Part shown: positions 1-8,604 of the stretch, piece by piece
How positions within the stretch are numbered: position 1 is the first letter of the stretch
How the letters are laid out: every line of letters begins with the position of its first letter
Assembly: GCA_016124205.1 (NCBI GenBank)
Contig: WGOD01000002.1
Coordinates: 1-64,000 of the forward strand
Source of the DNA: Alphaproteobacteria bacterium
GTDB lineage: Bacteria > Pseudomonadota > Alphaproteobacteria > Caulobacterales > Maricaulaceae
Length of the DNA: 64,000 nt
Direction: 5' to 3'
Position numbers and translations under genes: made by a program
The notes under the pieces: model-generated
What the model was told of the DNA's origin: nothing
The model's database searches: none
Seen by the model: only the letters and a program-made list of their open reading frames with translations

Positions 1-535
<535 letters not shown>

Positions 536-715
536 GGATCCCGGCGCGCGCTTGGCATATTTCTCATTGACGAGAACCATTCGAATACCAGGCGAACCCG
601 GTATCGATTGGCAATTGTCTTAGGAGAGAAAACGCTCGGCGTTTGCCGGCATCGATAGCAGCCTGAGCTGCTCGCCAGACACCGCCGCCTGCGTTTCTCT
701 TTCCAATATCAACGA

Positions 716-727
716 TGTCAAAGAGCC
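716..727 (-). promoter_or_regulatory. rRNA boxA antitermination element
   Basis: The minus strand reads GGCTCTTTGACA, close to the boxA consensus TGCTCTTTAACA bound by NusB-S10 in rRNA leaders. It lies about 180 bases upstream of the 16S 5' end and about 80 bases downstream of the promoter, the expected place. Confidence 0.75.
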
Positions 728-806
728 GAACCAAATGGCTTCCGCCGTCCGATCCGATCCCCCGGCTTGGCTGCCTTGCGGCGACCGCCCCGAGCAGGGA
801 GCGCGC

Positions 807-835
807 TATCTATTCCCGCGCCCTGACCCTGTCAA
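807..835 (-). promoter_or_regulatory. rRNA operon sigma-70 promoter
   Basis: On the minus strand a perfect -35 TTGACA (830-835) is followed by a 17-base spacer and a -10 TAGATA (807-812). Spacing is ideal and it lies upstream of boxA and the 16S gene. No other match of this quality was noticed in the leader. Confidence 0.75.
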
Positions 836-1116
836 CCGGCTTTCGCAAGAGTTTCAGCAGCGAACTTCAGACCGGCATTCAGAGCGCGAAACGCTCTTGC
901 CGGCGCGAAGGAAACACGCCGCTTATGAACTCCCGTAAAACCGGAGAGGCTCGACAACGTAAAGGGATTTGCGCCCCGGCGCAACAAGAAGTTCGCTGCA
1001 CCCGCCGTCGAGGTGGCGGGGTATATGGGGGTGCCGATTTTCGCGCAACCCCTTTTTTTCATAAGAGCGTCACGCTTCTGCAGTGACCGGGGCTGAAGCC
1101 CTTCCCTACAAGGCAA

Positions 1117-1548
1117 TCAGGCAGATGCGATATAAGCCTTCATGGCTTCGGCATCGGCTTCGGTCTGTTCGATCTTGCGTTTGACCACATCGCCGATCGA
1201 CACGATTCCGGCCAGGCGGCCCTCTTCCAGCACCGGAAGGTGACGAATCCGGCGGTCGGTCATCGCCGCCATCACGTCTTCGATCGTGTCGCGGGGCGAG
1301 GCCGTGATCACTTCGTGGGTCATGCAGCCGGCAATCGCTTCGGACAGGGCGCCTGCGCCCTGCCTTGCCAATTGCCTCACGATGTCGCGTTCGGACAGGA
1401 CGCCGGCGATCGCACCGGCAGAATCGACGACGACCAGCGCGCCGATCCGCTTTTGATCGAGAAGTGCCGCGGCATCGCCGAGCGTCGCATTCGCCGTAAG
1501 GCTGAACACGTCCCGGCCCTTCTCGTCGAGAATGGCAGCCACATTCAT
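1117..1548 (-). CDS. CBS-domain pair protein
   Basis: A 143-residue protein made almost entirely of two CBS domains (about residues 8-62 and 78-132). The second ends in the usual G-I-V-S-I-G-D-V signature. Such stand-alone Bateman modules bind adenosine nucleotides and act as cytoplasmic energy or nucleotide sensors; the partner is unknown. The start at 1548 is preferred over one 13 codons upstream because a GGGAGAG ribosome site lies just before it. It is transcribed toward the rRNA leader, apparently alone. No enzymatic domain is fused to it. Confidence 0.85.
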   Translation of the reverse strand: MNVAAILDEKGRDVFSLTANATLGDAAALLDQKRIGALVVVDSAGAIAGVLSERDIVRQLARQGAGALSEAIAGCMTHEVITASPRDTIEDVMAAMTDRRIRHLPVLEEGRLAGIVSIGDVVKRKIEQTEADAEAMKAYIASA

Positions 1549-1611
1549 CGGGCTCTCCCTTGGTTCCGGGACGGATGAGTCTAGCACATCGCGCGTCCCC
1601 GCGTGCGGGAA

Positions 1612-2247
1612 TCAGAAGCGGGGGCGACTCCCCGATCGGAATGCGGCGAGGAAGAGCGGGTAGAGGACCGCCCCGGCGACCAGCCCGCCGATATGCGCCG
1701 CCCAGGCGATGGCGATCCACATCTGCGTTCCGGCAAGGGCCAGTACGATGTTGATCAACAACCATGGAAGGGCGAGCGAAAGCATGCCGCGCAGACCACC
1801 GCGCGCCCAACCGGCCGCGGCAAAACATCCGGAGATCCCGGTTGACGCCCCCACCATGGGGATCTGCGAGACGGGATCGACAAGATATTGCGCAAAGACT
1901 CCCGCGAGCGCGCACGCGAAGAAGAAGAGCAGAAACCCGGCGGAGGCCTTCACACCCCTGCCGAAGGGCCGGGCCGATGCGGCGCCGAACGCCAGCAGTG
2001 CCAGCGTGTTCATCACAAGGTGCATCCAGCTGCCGTGAACGAAGACGTGCAGGAACCACGGCGCGATCGCGGGCGCGGCCCCTGGACGGTCGAATGCAAA
2101 GACCGGAAAGAATGCACCCCATCCGAAGGCGAGGTCGCGAAACGGCGCAAAGAGTTCCGCCGCGACGCCGCAAGCGGCTATGGCGATGGTCAGCCAGACC
2201 ACGGCGGCCGGCACATCATTGAATACCGGATTGCGAGTGTCTCCCAT
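1612..2247 (-). CDS. Rhomboid family intramembrane serine protease
   Basis: A 211-residue polytopic membrane protein. The HGSWMHLVMN motif (residues 71-80) gives the conserved His, His and Asn of rhomboids. GASTGISG (133-140) holds the catalytic serine (S135), and AHIGG places the catalytic histidine at H185. About six membrane helices are visible. The residue after the catalytic serine is Thr where Gly is common. Rhomboids cleave transmembrane helices within the bilayer; the substrate is unknown. The start at 2247 has a GGGAGAG site just upstream; longer in-frame starts lack one. Confidence 0.88.
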   Translation of the reverse strand: MGDTRNPVFNDVPAAVVWLTIAIAACGVAAELFAPFRDLAFGWGAFFPVFAFDRPGAAPAIAPWFLHVFVHGSWMHLVMNTLALLAFGAASARPFGRGVKASAGFLLFFFACALAGVFAQYLVDPVSQIPMVGASTGISGCFAAAGWARGGLRGMLSLALPWLLINIVLALAGTQMWIAIAWAAHIGGLVAGAVLYPLFLAAFRSGSRPRF

Positions 2248-2406
2248 TGGGACGCTCTCCCCTCTCCTTCCCCTGCACCATATCGGGCCGATTCGGGCCA
2301 GACCGGCGATTCCCCCCATAGGAGAAAGGCTGGAAGGGACTTCCCCCGCTGGCATGACGGTTGCACCGGACGCGGTCGAATGTGTTCACGAAGAGGACAA
2401 GCGATC

Positions 2407-2844
2407 ATGACACCGCGCAAGACCGCCCTCATGCTTTTCGCCGCCATCGGCGCCCTGTCGACCGCTCCGGCACTTGCCCAGAGCGCGTCGGATTACCAGC
2501 GCCCCTGGGGGACGAGCCCCGGCCAGACGAGCCAGCCCTACCGGGCGGGCACTCGCGATCAGAACAACAACCGGGTCGTTGTGAACGGGGTGATGCAGAC
2601 CGGTGTCGGTGTGCAGGCCGCGGGCCAGGGCACGGGCGGCGTCGGCCAGTCCTCTTCCACCGGCAATCAGTATTCCAGCGCCACGGCGATCGGGAACCAG
2701 CTGAACGTCGTCGTGAACGGCAACTGGAACACGGTCGTCGTCAACTCGACCCAGACCAATAACGGCAATGTCACCGCCACCTCCGGAAACGGCGGCAATG
2801 GCGATCGGGAGCCGGAATGGGAGTACAGCCCCAATGAGCGCTAA
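2407..2844 (+). CDS. hfaA: Holdfast anchor protein HfaA (curlin-like)
   Basis: A 145-residue exported protein with a signal peptide ending near residue 23 (APALAQ). Its C-terminal half is Asn/Gly/Val/Thr-rich and includes a curlin-like strand repeat with the pattern AIGNQ...V..NSTQTNNGNV. In Caulobacter, HfaA is a surface amyloid-like protein that anchors the holdfast polysaccharide to the cell pole with HfaB and HfaD. The call rests on size, curlin-like pattern and the following CsgG-like and long repeat-bearing genes. Its stop overlaps the hfaB start by 11 bases, so the two are one transcript. Confidence 0.85.
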   Translation: MTPRKTALMLFAAIGALSTAPALAQSASDYQRPWGTSPGQTSQPYRAGTRDQNNNRVVVNGVMQTGVGVQAAGQGTGGVGQSSSTGNQYSSATAIGNQLNVVVNGNWNTVVVNSTQTNNGNVTATSGNGGNGDREPEWEYSPNER

Positions 2845-3829
2845 AAAGCTTCTGTCCGCCGCGATCGCCGCGCTGGCCGTCACCGGCTGCGCCGTGACGC
2901 CGAATTCCGGCGGCGACGGTCTTTATGCCCGGCCGATCGGCAATGCGCCGGTCACGCCGAATCCGACGCCCTATTCCGAAGCGTTGGTGTGCCTGGCCAA
3001 CTATGCCCGCGCGCAGGGTCAACCCTCGCCGCGCGTCGCGGTCGGCCGTCTGTCGGACTATACCGGCGCGGTCGGTGCGGAAGGCGGCCCGGCCGTCACA
3101 CAGGGCGCATCGCTGATGGCGATGTCAGCCTTCTCCAAGGCCGGCGTGAACCTGGTGGAACGCTTCGATACCTCGGTCTCGGAACTGGAAATGCGGTATG
3201 CCAACAACCGCCTGATCGGTGATGAGGCCGAGGATCAGGGCTTCCGGCAGATCTATGCCGGCTCGATCCCTGGGTCTGACTTCACCCTCGTCGGCGGCAT
3301 CACGGAAGTGAACTACAACATCCGTAGCCAGGGCGTGGACATTCTCGGCGGTGACCGGGTCGATTCCAGCCCGACCGGCCTCTTCAATGCCCGCATGTAT
3401 GTGATGAATGTCGGTGTCGACCTGCGCCTGGTGAACACGCGCACGCTCGAAGTCGTCGACGTCATCTCCTACCAGAAGCAGATCATCGGCCGCGAAATCA
3501 GCGCCGGTGTGTTCTCCTTCTGGGACAGCGCGGTGATCGACGTGTCCGCCGGCGGCCGCTCGATGGAGCCGGTCCAGCTGGCCGTGCGTTCGCTGATCGA
3601 ACGCGCCGTGCTCGAGTTTTCTTCCACCCTTTATGGCGTCGAAGCCGGTTCCGTGTGCCGTTTCGACGATCCGCTCGGTCCGACCAACGAGACCGGCGGC
3701 GTCAACACCCACACGGCCTATGCGACCGGAGCGGAGATCCGAAATGTCCAAGCACGTCAAAGCGTTGATCGCGGGCACGAGCGCCGTGACCCTGATGTTC
3801 GTGCCGGCCTTCGCGGACGATACAACTGA
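2834..3829 (+). CDS. hfaB: Holdfast anchor secretion lipoprotein HfaB (CsgG family)
   Basis: A 331-residue lipoprotein with a signal peptide and lipobox ending in VTGC (Cys 19). The middle is CsgG-like: the DYTG, QG and ERFDTSVSELEMRYANNR stretches match the outer-membrane curli secretion pore. In Caulobacter, HfaB exports and stabilises HfaA and HfaD. The last 30 or so residues are read out of frame over the start of hfaD, an 86-base overlap, and look Arg-rich and unlike the rest. A frameshift or sequencing error near 3740 could make the natural C-terminus shorter. Confidence 0.87.
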   Translation: MSAKKLLSAAIAALAVTGCAVTPNSGGDGLYARPIGNAPVTPNPTPYSEALVCLANYARAQGQPSPRVAVGRLSDYTGAVGAEGGPAVTQGASLMAMSAFSKAGVNLVERFDTSVSELEMRYANNRLIGDEAEDQGFRQIYAGSIPGSDFTLVGGITEVNYNIRSQGVDILGGDRVDSSPTGLFNARMYVMNVGVDLRLVNTRTLEVVDVISYQKQIIGREISAGVFSFWDSAVIDVSAGGRSMEPVQLAVRSLIERAVLEFSSTLYGVEAGSVCRFDDPLGPTNETGGVNTHTAYATGAEIRNVQARQSVDRGHERRDPDVRAGLRGRYN

Positions 3830-4979
3830 GATCGAGAACACGCAGGTCAATGACGCCGCCGATGTCCTCTCGCTTCTGAGGCTGGACACCGGCGACGCCG
3901 GCAATGCGACGCTCGCGACGGCCGCCATGGGCAATGCGCTCGAGGTGGACGTCAACGAGCCGCACGACGTGTCGAACGACCAGACCTTCTCCGGCAGTGT
4001 CCGCGGTGAAGCCGAAACCACGCTCAATTCCCTCGATGGCACAGCGATCACGTCGGCCACCGCGATTGGCAATGCCGCGGTGCTCGATTTCGAATCGGAT
4101 GCCGATGTGACCTCGACGCAGACTGCGGCCGACGGTTCGACCGTCGACGCAGCCGCGACGCTGAACGTCAACTCCTACGCGATGAGCTCGATCACGGCGG
4201 CGCAGGCCGCCGCGAATGCGGTCGAGATCAATGCCGAGACCGCTTCGGTCGTCGGCCAGTTCACCCAGGACAGCGGTGCGGACGTGACCGCGCGCACGAC
4301 GCTGAACGCACCGACGGGCGGGCTTGGCTGGATGGCGGCCGGAGCCGCCTCCGCCAACGGCAACAACATCACGACCAGCGGTTTCGATGCCGACCAGATC
4401 CTCGATGTCGACCAGACGAATCGCGGCCGCATCAGCGCCGACATGCAGGTCGAGGCCGGTGGCGGCTCCGAATTCATGACGGTGGCCTCGCAGGCGCAGG
4501 GCAATGGCGTCGATCTGAACAATCAGTGGGGCTATGCCCATATCCAGGGCCAGCAGACCAATGACGGCGAGGTCGATGCGAACACGAATGTCGTGATCGA
4601 CGATTTCGACATCGACAGCATCATCATGGCGTCGGAAGCGATCGGGAATTCGGCCCTGCTCTCCAATCAGGGCGCCGACACCTGGATGGGTGTCGCCCAG
4701 ACCAACCGGGCGAATGTCCGTGCGACGACGACGTTTGAAGGCGGTGTCGGGGGCGAAGTCACCGGCTCGGCGGCAGCCTACGGCAATGCCGCAACCAGCT
4801 ATGTCTGTTCGAATTGCCCGGGCGTGGAAGCGCGCGGCCAGGTCAACCAGACCAATTCGGGCAATGTGACCTCGACCTTCCAGACGACCTACCAGTCGGG
4901 CTGGGGCGTGATCGGGTCGGCCACGGCAGTCGGCAATTCCGCGACCTTCGTCAGCGAACGTCCGGGCGAAAGCCAGTAA
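3744..4979 (+). CDS. hfaD: Holdfast anchor protein HfaD (curlin-repeat adhesin)
   Basis: A 411-residue exported protein with a signal peptide ending near AFA (about residue 22). The body is about seven diverged repeats of some 40 residues. Each begins with a pattern like A-x-GN and carries a QTN-x-G-x-V strand; examples lie at about residues 95, 140, 190, 245, 295, 340 and 390. One repeat holds a CSNC pair. In Caulobacter, HfaD is the larger polar surface anchor and needs HfaB for export. The start is set by the ATG at 3744, with GGAG 9 bases upstream. Confidence 0.83.
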   Translation: MSKHVKALIAGTSAVTLMFVPAFADDTTEIENTQVNDAADVLSLLRLDTGDAGNATLATAAMGNALEVDVNEPHDVSNDQTFSGSVRGEAETTLNSLDGTAITSATAIGNAAVLDFESDADVTSTQTAADGSTVDAAATLNVNSYAMSSITAAQAAANAVEINAETASVVGQFTQDSGADVTARTTLNAPTGGLGWMAAGAASANGNNITTSGFDADQILDVDQTNRGRISADMQVEAGGGSEFMTVASQAQGNGVDLNNQWGYAHIQGQQTNDGEVDANTNVVIDDFDIDSIIMASEAIGNSALLSNQGADTWMGVAQTNRANVRATTTFEGGVGGEVTGSAAAYGNAATSYVCSNCPGVEARGQVNQTNSGNVTSTFQTTYQSGWGVIGSATAVGNSATFVSERPGESQ

Positions 4980-5012
4980 AAAAGGCGCTGGCCGGTCAAT
5001 CGCCGGTCAGCG
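4977..5012 (-). terminator. Rho-independent terminator of the GNAT gene
   Basis: CGCTGGCCGG (4986-4995) pairs with CCGGTCAGCG (5003-5012) with a single G-T pair. On the minus strand the hairpin is followed by a run of six T (4978-4983). The stem starts inside the last codons of the GNAT gene. It lies directly between convergent hfaD and GNAT. Confidence 0.75.
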
Positions 5013-5502
5013 TCATTTCCATTTCGAACCGGTCCAGAAACTGGTCACCGATCTCCACGGTTTCCCGGCGGATGATCTGGAATCCCATTGCGCTGAACGC
5101 CGGCTGCGCCATCAGGCTGGCATGAACCCACAGGCGCCGATCACCGCGCGCGACCGCAATGCGCCGGATTTCGTCGAACAGCTTGCGGAACAGCCCCGCC
5201 CCCCGGCAGGCAGGGCGGATGTAGGCGAAGTCGATATAGCCATCGTCCCGCAGCGTCATGAAGGCGCGAATCGTGCCGCCATGCTCCTCGAGCACGATGG
5301 TCTGCGGGGACAGGCGCTCGTTCCAGGCCGCACCCGAGCGCGGCTCCGGGACCCAGGCGGCGCGTTGCGCTTCGCTGTAGGGGCTGTGGCCATTGCGGAC
5401 GGCATCGAACATGAGCTCGCCCAGCGCGTCATGGTCTGTTGCATTTCCCAGACGCATGACCCTGCCATTCCCCGGTTCAGCTAAAGCGTTTTCCGGATCC
5501 AT
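4996..5502 (-). CDS. GNAT family N-acetyltransferase
   Basis: A 168-residue single GNAT fold. The acetyl-CoA loop is R-P-A-C-R-G-A-G-L-F, preceded by the strand YIDFAYI and followed by the C-terminal FSAMGF element typical of the family. The substrate cannot be told. The reading frame overlaps the upstream PadR gene by 22 bases if the start at 5502 is used. A second ATG at 5457 would remove the overlap. The pair could be co-transcribed, making the acetyltransferase a possible PadR target. Confidence 0.8.
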   Translation of the reverse strand: MDPENALAEPGNGRVMRLGNATDHDALGELMFDAVRNGHSPYSEAQRAAWVPEPRSGAAWNERLSPQTIVLEEHGGTIRAFMTLRDDGYIDFAYIRPACRGAGLFRKLFDEIRRIAVARGDRRLWVHASLMAQPAFSAMGFQIIRRETVEIGDQFLDRFEMEMTLTGD

Positions 5503-5969
5503 TCGAGACGGGCTTCCTGCTGTATGCGTTCCAGCGCGTGGCGAATGGCATCCGGGTGGCCGGGATCGATCGCGTCGATGGCGTTGATCCGGCGGACCAC
5601 TCCGGCTTCAAGCTCTTGCTTCAGAGCCCCGCGTTCTTCCGGGTTCAGCTGCATCCACATCGGAGCGCGCAGGCGGAAGGGGTCGAATCCCGGCCCGATG
5701 GCCGTGAACACATCCTTGACCCACTCCAGGACAGCCGACTTGCCTGATTCCGTCAGAGACAAGGACCGGGCCGGCCGGTTTCCGCGCGTCGCGTCTTCGC
5801 CGACAACAAGCTCGGCCCGTTCCATGCGGTTCAGTGCGGGATAGATCGCACCCGCACTGGCACTCCAGAACGACGAGGGAGAATCGAGGAATGCCCGGCG
5901 CACGCCATAGGCCGTCATCGACCCTTCCACGTACAGAAGAGTCAGAATGGCCCCCTCGAGTTCTGTCAT
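5481..5969 (-). CDS. PadR family transcriptional regulator
   Basis: A 162-residue protein with an N-terminal winged helix (about residues 1-75): LEGAILTLLYVEGSMTAYGV leads into the SAGAIYPALNRME recognition segment typical of PadR. The C-terminal part is an Arg/Glu-rich helical domain that normally mediates dimerisation. PadR proteins repress their own promoter and nearby genes, often in response to small aromatic or toxic molecules. A short inverted repeat at 6027-6042 in front of it is a possible autoregulatory site. Confidence 0.85.
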   Translation of the reverse strand: MTELEGAILTLLYVEGSMTAYGVRRAFLDSPSSFWSASAGAIYPALNRMERAELVVGEDATRGNRPARSLSLTESGKSAVLEWVKDVFTAIGPGFDPFRLRAPMWMQLNPEERGALKQELEAGVVRRINAIDAIDPGHPDAIRHALERIQQEARLEWIRKTL

Positions 5970-6026
5970 TCCTGTCCCCGCAACTGCGCGCGCGGTCTTT
6001 TATCGCCGACTGATCGGTGATGTGTA

Positions 6027-6042
6027 TACCCATATCCGGGTA
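6027..6042. promoter_or_regulatory. Possible PadR operator
   Basis: TACCC (6027-6031) and GGGTA (6038-6042) form a short inverted repeat with a 6-base centre, about 60 bases upstream of the PadR start. The adjacent TATACA on the minus strand (6023-6028) could be a -10 box, so binding here would block transcription. The match is short and may be chance. Confidence 0.3.
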
Positions 6043-6063
6043 AGGTCGGGGACTGCCCGGAAC

Positions 6064-6099
6064 GAAAAAGCCCCGGCTTCCTGTCTGGAAGCCGGGGCT
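6064..6099 (-). terminator. Rho-independent terminator of the glycine-rich protein gene
   Basis: A perfect 13-base-pair stem (6069-6081 with 6087-6099, core AGCCCCGGCTTCC) has a 5-base loop. On the minus strand it is followed by TTTTT (6065-6069). It lies 27 bases past the stop of the gene ending at 6126. Confidence 0.9.
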
Positions 6100-6125
6100 G
6101 ATTTCCCGATCACGAATTCGTGATC

Positions 6126-7058
6126 TCAGCGATAACCGCCAACGCCGCCATCCAGCATCAGCGTCATGTTCGTCGCCGAGGACACCTCGCGGCGGTGTTC
6201 CACCATTTCGGTATAGGTCTCCTCGCGGCGCAGATAGACGACGCGGACGCCCGGCCCGTACTGACGGAGCAGCGAACGCTCATTGCAGTTCCGGCGCGGT
6301 TCCTGGGTCGCGCAGTAAACGCGGCCGCCTGGCTGATGACGCAGGGCTTCGCCGCGCTCGCACGCCATGGTGAAAGCGTCGTCCCAGACATCCGACCCAT
6401 CGACACGCCAGCCGATCGTCACCTGCATCCAGGTTCCCGCGACACAGCGGAAGATCTCGCCGTCCCAGTCCGGGGACACGCGTTCCTCCGCATCGGGGCG
6501 CGAAGCCGGATGCGGGGTGCCGCGATCGTCCATGCAAACGGCACGGATGACGCGCCATTCCTCCAGAACGCGCGTGCGCTCCTCGGCGACCATTTCGGTT
6601 TCGATCACGCCAGCCAGCGTCAGCCCGGTAATCGCCGTCGCCGGGGGCGGTGCACCAAAGGAGCCCCCGCCGCCGCCACCGATCGCGATGGCCGTCGCGC
6701 CACCGGACGCGCCCGCACCGGCCCCCGCGCCGGCATTCGCATTGGCGTTGGCATTGACCGTCGTGTTGACCGAGACATTCGTGTTCACATTGACGCCGAC
6801 ATTGATGCGCGGGCCATGGATGGTGATGTTCGGCGGGCGAACGCGGTGTCCGCCACCGCCGCCGCAGCCACCACCACCGCCGCAGCTTCCGCCGCCGCCA
6901 TGACCGCCACCGCCGCCGCAGGTCGTGCCGCAGCCACCGCTGCCGCCGCCGCTGCTGCCCCCACCAATGGCCGCCGCTTCAGGCGTGCCGACCGGTGAAC
7001 CGATCAGGGCCACGCCGAACAATGCAGCCATAAAAGCGTGCCGTGCTGATACGCGCAT
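6126..7058 (-). CDS. Secreted glycine/asparagine-rich protein of unknown function
   Basis: A 310-residue exported protein. A signal peptide (residues 1-26, ending PEAAA) leads into low-complexity Gly/Cys/His-rich sequence (about 27-70). A segment of alternating Val/Asn/Ala with NVNTN and NANAN repeats follows (about 80-110), then a Gly-rich linker. The C-terminal 160 residues are ordinary globular sequence with Cys at CMDDRG, FRCVAG, MACERG, YCATQ and RNCNE. I know no function; a surface or appendage role is a guess. The second of two close ATGs (7058) suits the AGGGAG site better. A strong terminator follows. Confidence 0.72.
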   Translation of the reverse strand: MRVSARHAFMAALFGVALIGSPVGTPEAAAIGGGSSGGGSGGCGTTCGGGGGHGGGGSCGGGGGCGGGGGHRVRPPNITIHGPRINVGVNVNTNVSVNTTVNANANANAGAGAGAGASGGATAIAIGGGGGGSFGAPPPATAITGLTLAGVIETEMVAEERTRVLEEWRVIRAVCMDDRGTPHPASRPDAEERVSPDWDGEIFRCVAGTWMQVTIGWRVDGSDVWDDAFTMACERGEALRHQPGGRVYCATQEPRRNCNERSLLRQYGPGVRVVYLRREETYTEMVEHRREVSSATNMTLMLDGGVGGYR

Positions 7059-7212
7059 GGTCATACTCCCTTGTTCCGGGCGTCGACGCTGCAAACAGCG
7101 GGCCGTTTTCGCCGCTCGCGTGTCTGTTGCTCGCCCGTCAGGGGTATGGCCCCGAATTTGAAGACGAATTGCGCATCGGGACCGGACAGGTCCGGAAGCG
7201 GGAGTAGCAAGA

Positions 7213-7776
7213 GTGTCCATGCACGCGCATACCGAAACCCTGCTGGCCTATTGGGAGACGCGCCGGAATGGCCGTCCCGCGCCGGCACGCGCCGACATTG
7301 TCCCGCGTGATCTGTCGAACCTCCTGTCCTGGCTGTTCATTCTGGAACGGGCCGACGCGGACCATCACGTCTTCCGCCTGGCCGGAACCGGGCTGTGCCA
7401 GCTCTACCGCCGCGAATTGCGCGAACAGAATTTCCTCGATCTGTGGCGCGGCTTCGACCGCCACCACGTCCGCGCATTGATCGAATCCGCGCTCGCCGCA
7501 CCCGCTCCCGCCACGGCATCGGCCACGGCCTATGCGCTCGACGGACAGACGATCGAAGCCGAGCTGGCGCTGCTGCCGCTGCGTGGTCCCTCGGGGCAGG
7601 CAGACCGGGTGCTGGGCCTTTACCAGCCGCTTTCGCCGCTGCGTGGATTGCAGGACCGCCCGGTCGTGCGCCAGAAGCTCACGGGACTGCAGCCGCCAAT
7701 GCGCGAAATCTATACGCCGGTAAGCCTGCGCCCCCTCACCGCGCCGCCCTACGAGCTGGTTGCGAACGACCGCTGA
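7213..7776 (+). CDS. PAS-domain protein (PAS_5 type)
   Basis: A 187-residue cytoplasmic protein resembling the alphaproteobacterial PAS_5 family, single-domain PAS proteins that lack a kinase or cyclase. Recognisable are the N-terminal YWETRRNGRPAPARADI segment and the PAS core with FRLAGTGLCQLYRRELREQNFLDLW. Some Caulobacter relatives act as polar signalling modulators, but orthology is not claimed. It is followed by a PilZ gene on the same strand with 72 bases between. Confidence 0.72.
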   Translation: MSMHAHTETLLAYWETRRNGRPAPARADIVPRDLSNLLSWLFILERADADHHVFRLAGTGLCQLYRRELREQNFLDLWRGFDRHHVRALIESALAAPAPATASATAYALDGQTIEAELALLPLRGPSGQADRVLGLYQPLSPLRGLQDRPVVRQKLTGLQPPMREIYTPVSLRPLTAPPYELVANDR

Positions 7777-7848
7777 TCACGGCGGAAATTCCAAAGCTTT
7801 CTTAACCGCCCTGCCCTAGTCTGCCCGGTCAACGGGAGACATGCAGGC

Positions 7849-8505
7849 ATGGTGGAGACACCGTCACGGCTGGACAAACGCAAGGTGCGCATCGCCGCAC
7901 AGGGCGCCGCGGAGCGGCGCCGGCACAAGCGTGTCCCGCTGGCCCTGCCCGGCCGCCTCTATGAACAGGGCCGCGGCGAACAGCGCTGCCGCCTGATCGA
8001 CGTTTCGCCCGGCGGGGCCAAGCTTCTGGTGAAGGACCCGCCCCCGCCGAACAGCCATATCGTATTGCTGGTCGACGGGCTCGGCCGCCTTGAAGGCGAT
8101 GTGATCCGGATCGGGGCCAACTGGCTGACCACCCGCTTCACCATGCAGGCGCGCAAGCGCGACCGTCTGGCCGATGCGATCACCTGGCGTTTCAACATGG
8201 AACGGCTGGGGCTCGAGGAAGACCGGATTGCTCCGCGCAAGCCCGGCAAGGGTCAGGCGACGATCCGCCTGCGCGATGGTGTGCTGATCCGGGCCGACGT
8301 GATCGACGTGTCGATCACCGGTGCGGCCTTTGCCTGCCTTGAACGCCCGCGCGTCGGCGAGCGCGTCAGGGTCGGCGAAATGACCGGGCGCGTCGCCCGG
8401 ATCCTCGAACGCGGCTTTGCCGTGGCCTTCGATCCCCCCTCTGCGGGCGAAGGCGAAGCCAAGCCGGAACCCGGCGCGGCGACCGATCTCAAACAGGCCA
8501 GCTGA
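7849..8505 (+). CDS. Tandem PilZ-domain protein
   Basis: A 218-residue cytoplasmic protein. The first PilZ domain has the complete c-di-GMP motif: R24-x3-R28 (RRHKR) and DVSPGG (51-56). A second, degenerate PilZ-like domain (about 132-205) keeps DVSITG (153-158) but has no obvious RxxxR arm, so only the first is predicted to bind c-di-GMP. PilZ proteins transmit c-di-GMP signals to motility, polarity or surface attachment. The hfa operon nearby makes a surface-attachment link plausible, but no target is visible. Confidence 0.87.
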   Translation: MVETPSRLDKRKVRIAAQGAAERRRHKRVPLALPGRLYEQGRGEQRCRLIDVSPGGAKLLVKDPPPPNSHIVLLVDGLGRLEGDVIRIGANWLTTRFTMQARKRDRLADAITWRFNMERLGLEEDRIAPRKPGKGQATIRLRDGVLIRADVIDVSITGAAFACLERPRVGERVRVGEMTGRVARILERGFAVAFDPPSAGEGEAKPEPGAATDLKQAS

Positions 8506-8604
8506 ACTCTTCGTCACACGATGAGTTCAATGTGAATGGGACGGCCCGATTCTTGCCCCACGCGAGCTGTATGTCTCGATTGAGCACGGAAAGAGTGTCC
8601 TGAA

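Larger units (their letters stand above)
536..1116. other. rRNA operon leader and upstream intergenic region
   Basis: This 580-base stretch between the 16S gene and the CBS-domain gene holds the rRNA leader, a boxA element and the promoter, all on the minus strand. The open frames here (for example 735-938 and 715-1086 plus, 832-1116 minus) look like chance frames in rRNA leader DNA. Their products are Arg/Ser/Pro-rich with no recognisable domain, so I call no gene. Confidence 0.6.

Noticed and set aside
3816-4979. CRISPR-like or DNA tandem repeats in hfaD
   Set aside because: The repetition is at protein level and diverged. There are no identical DNA repeats with spacers and no cas genes.
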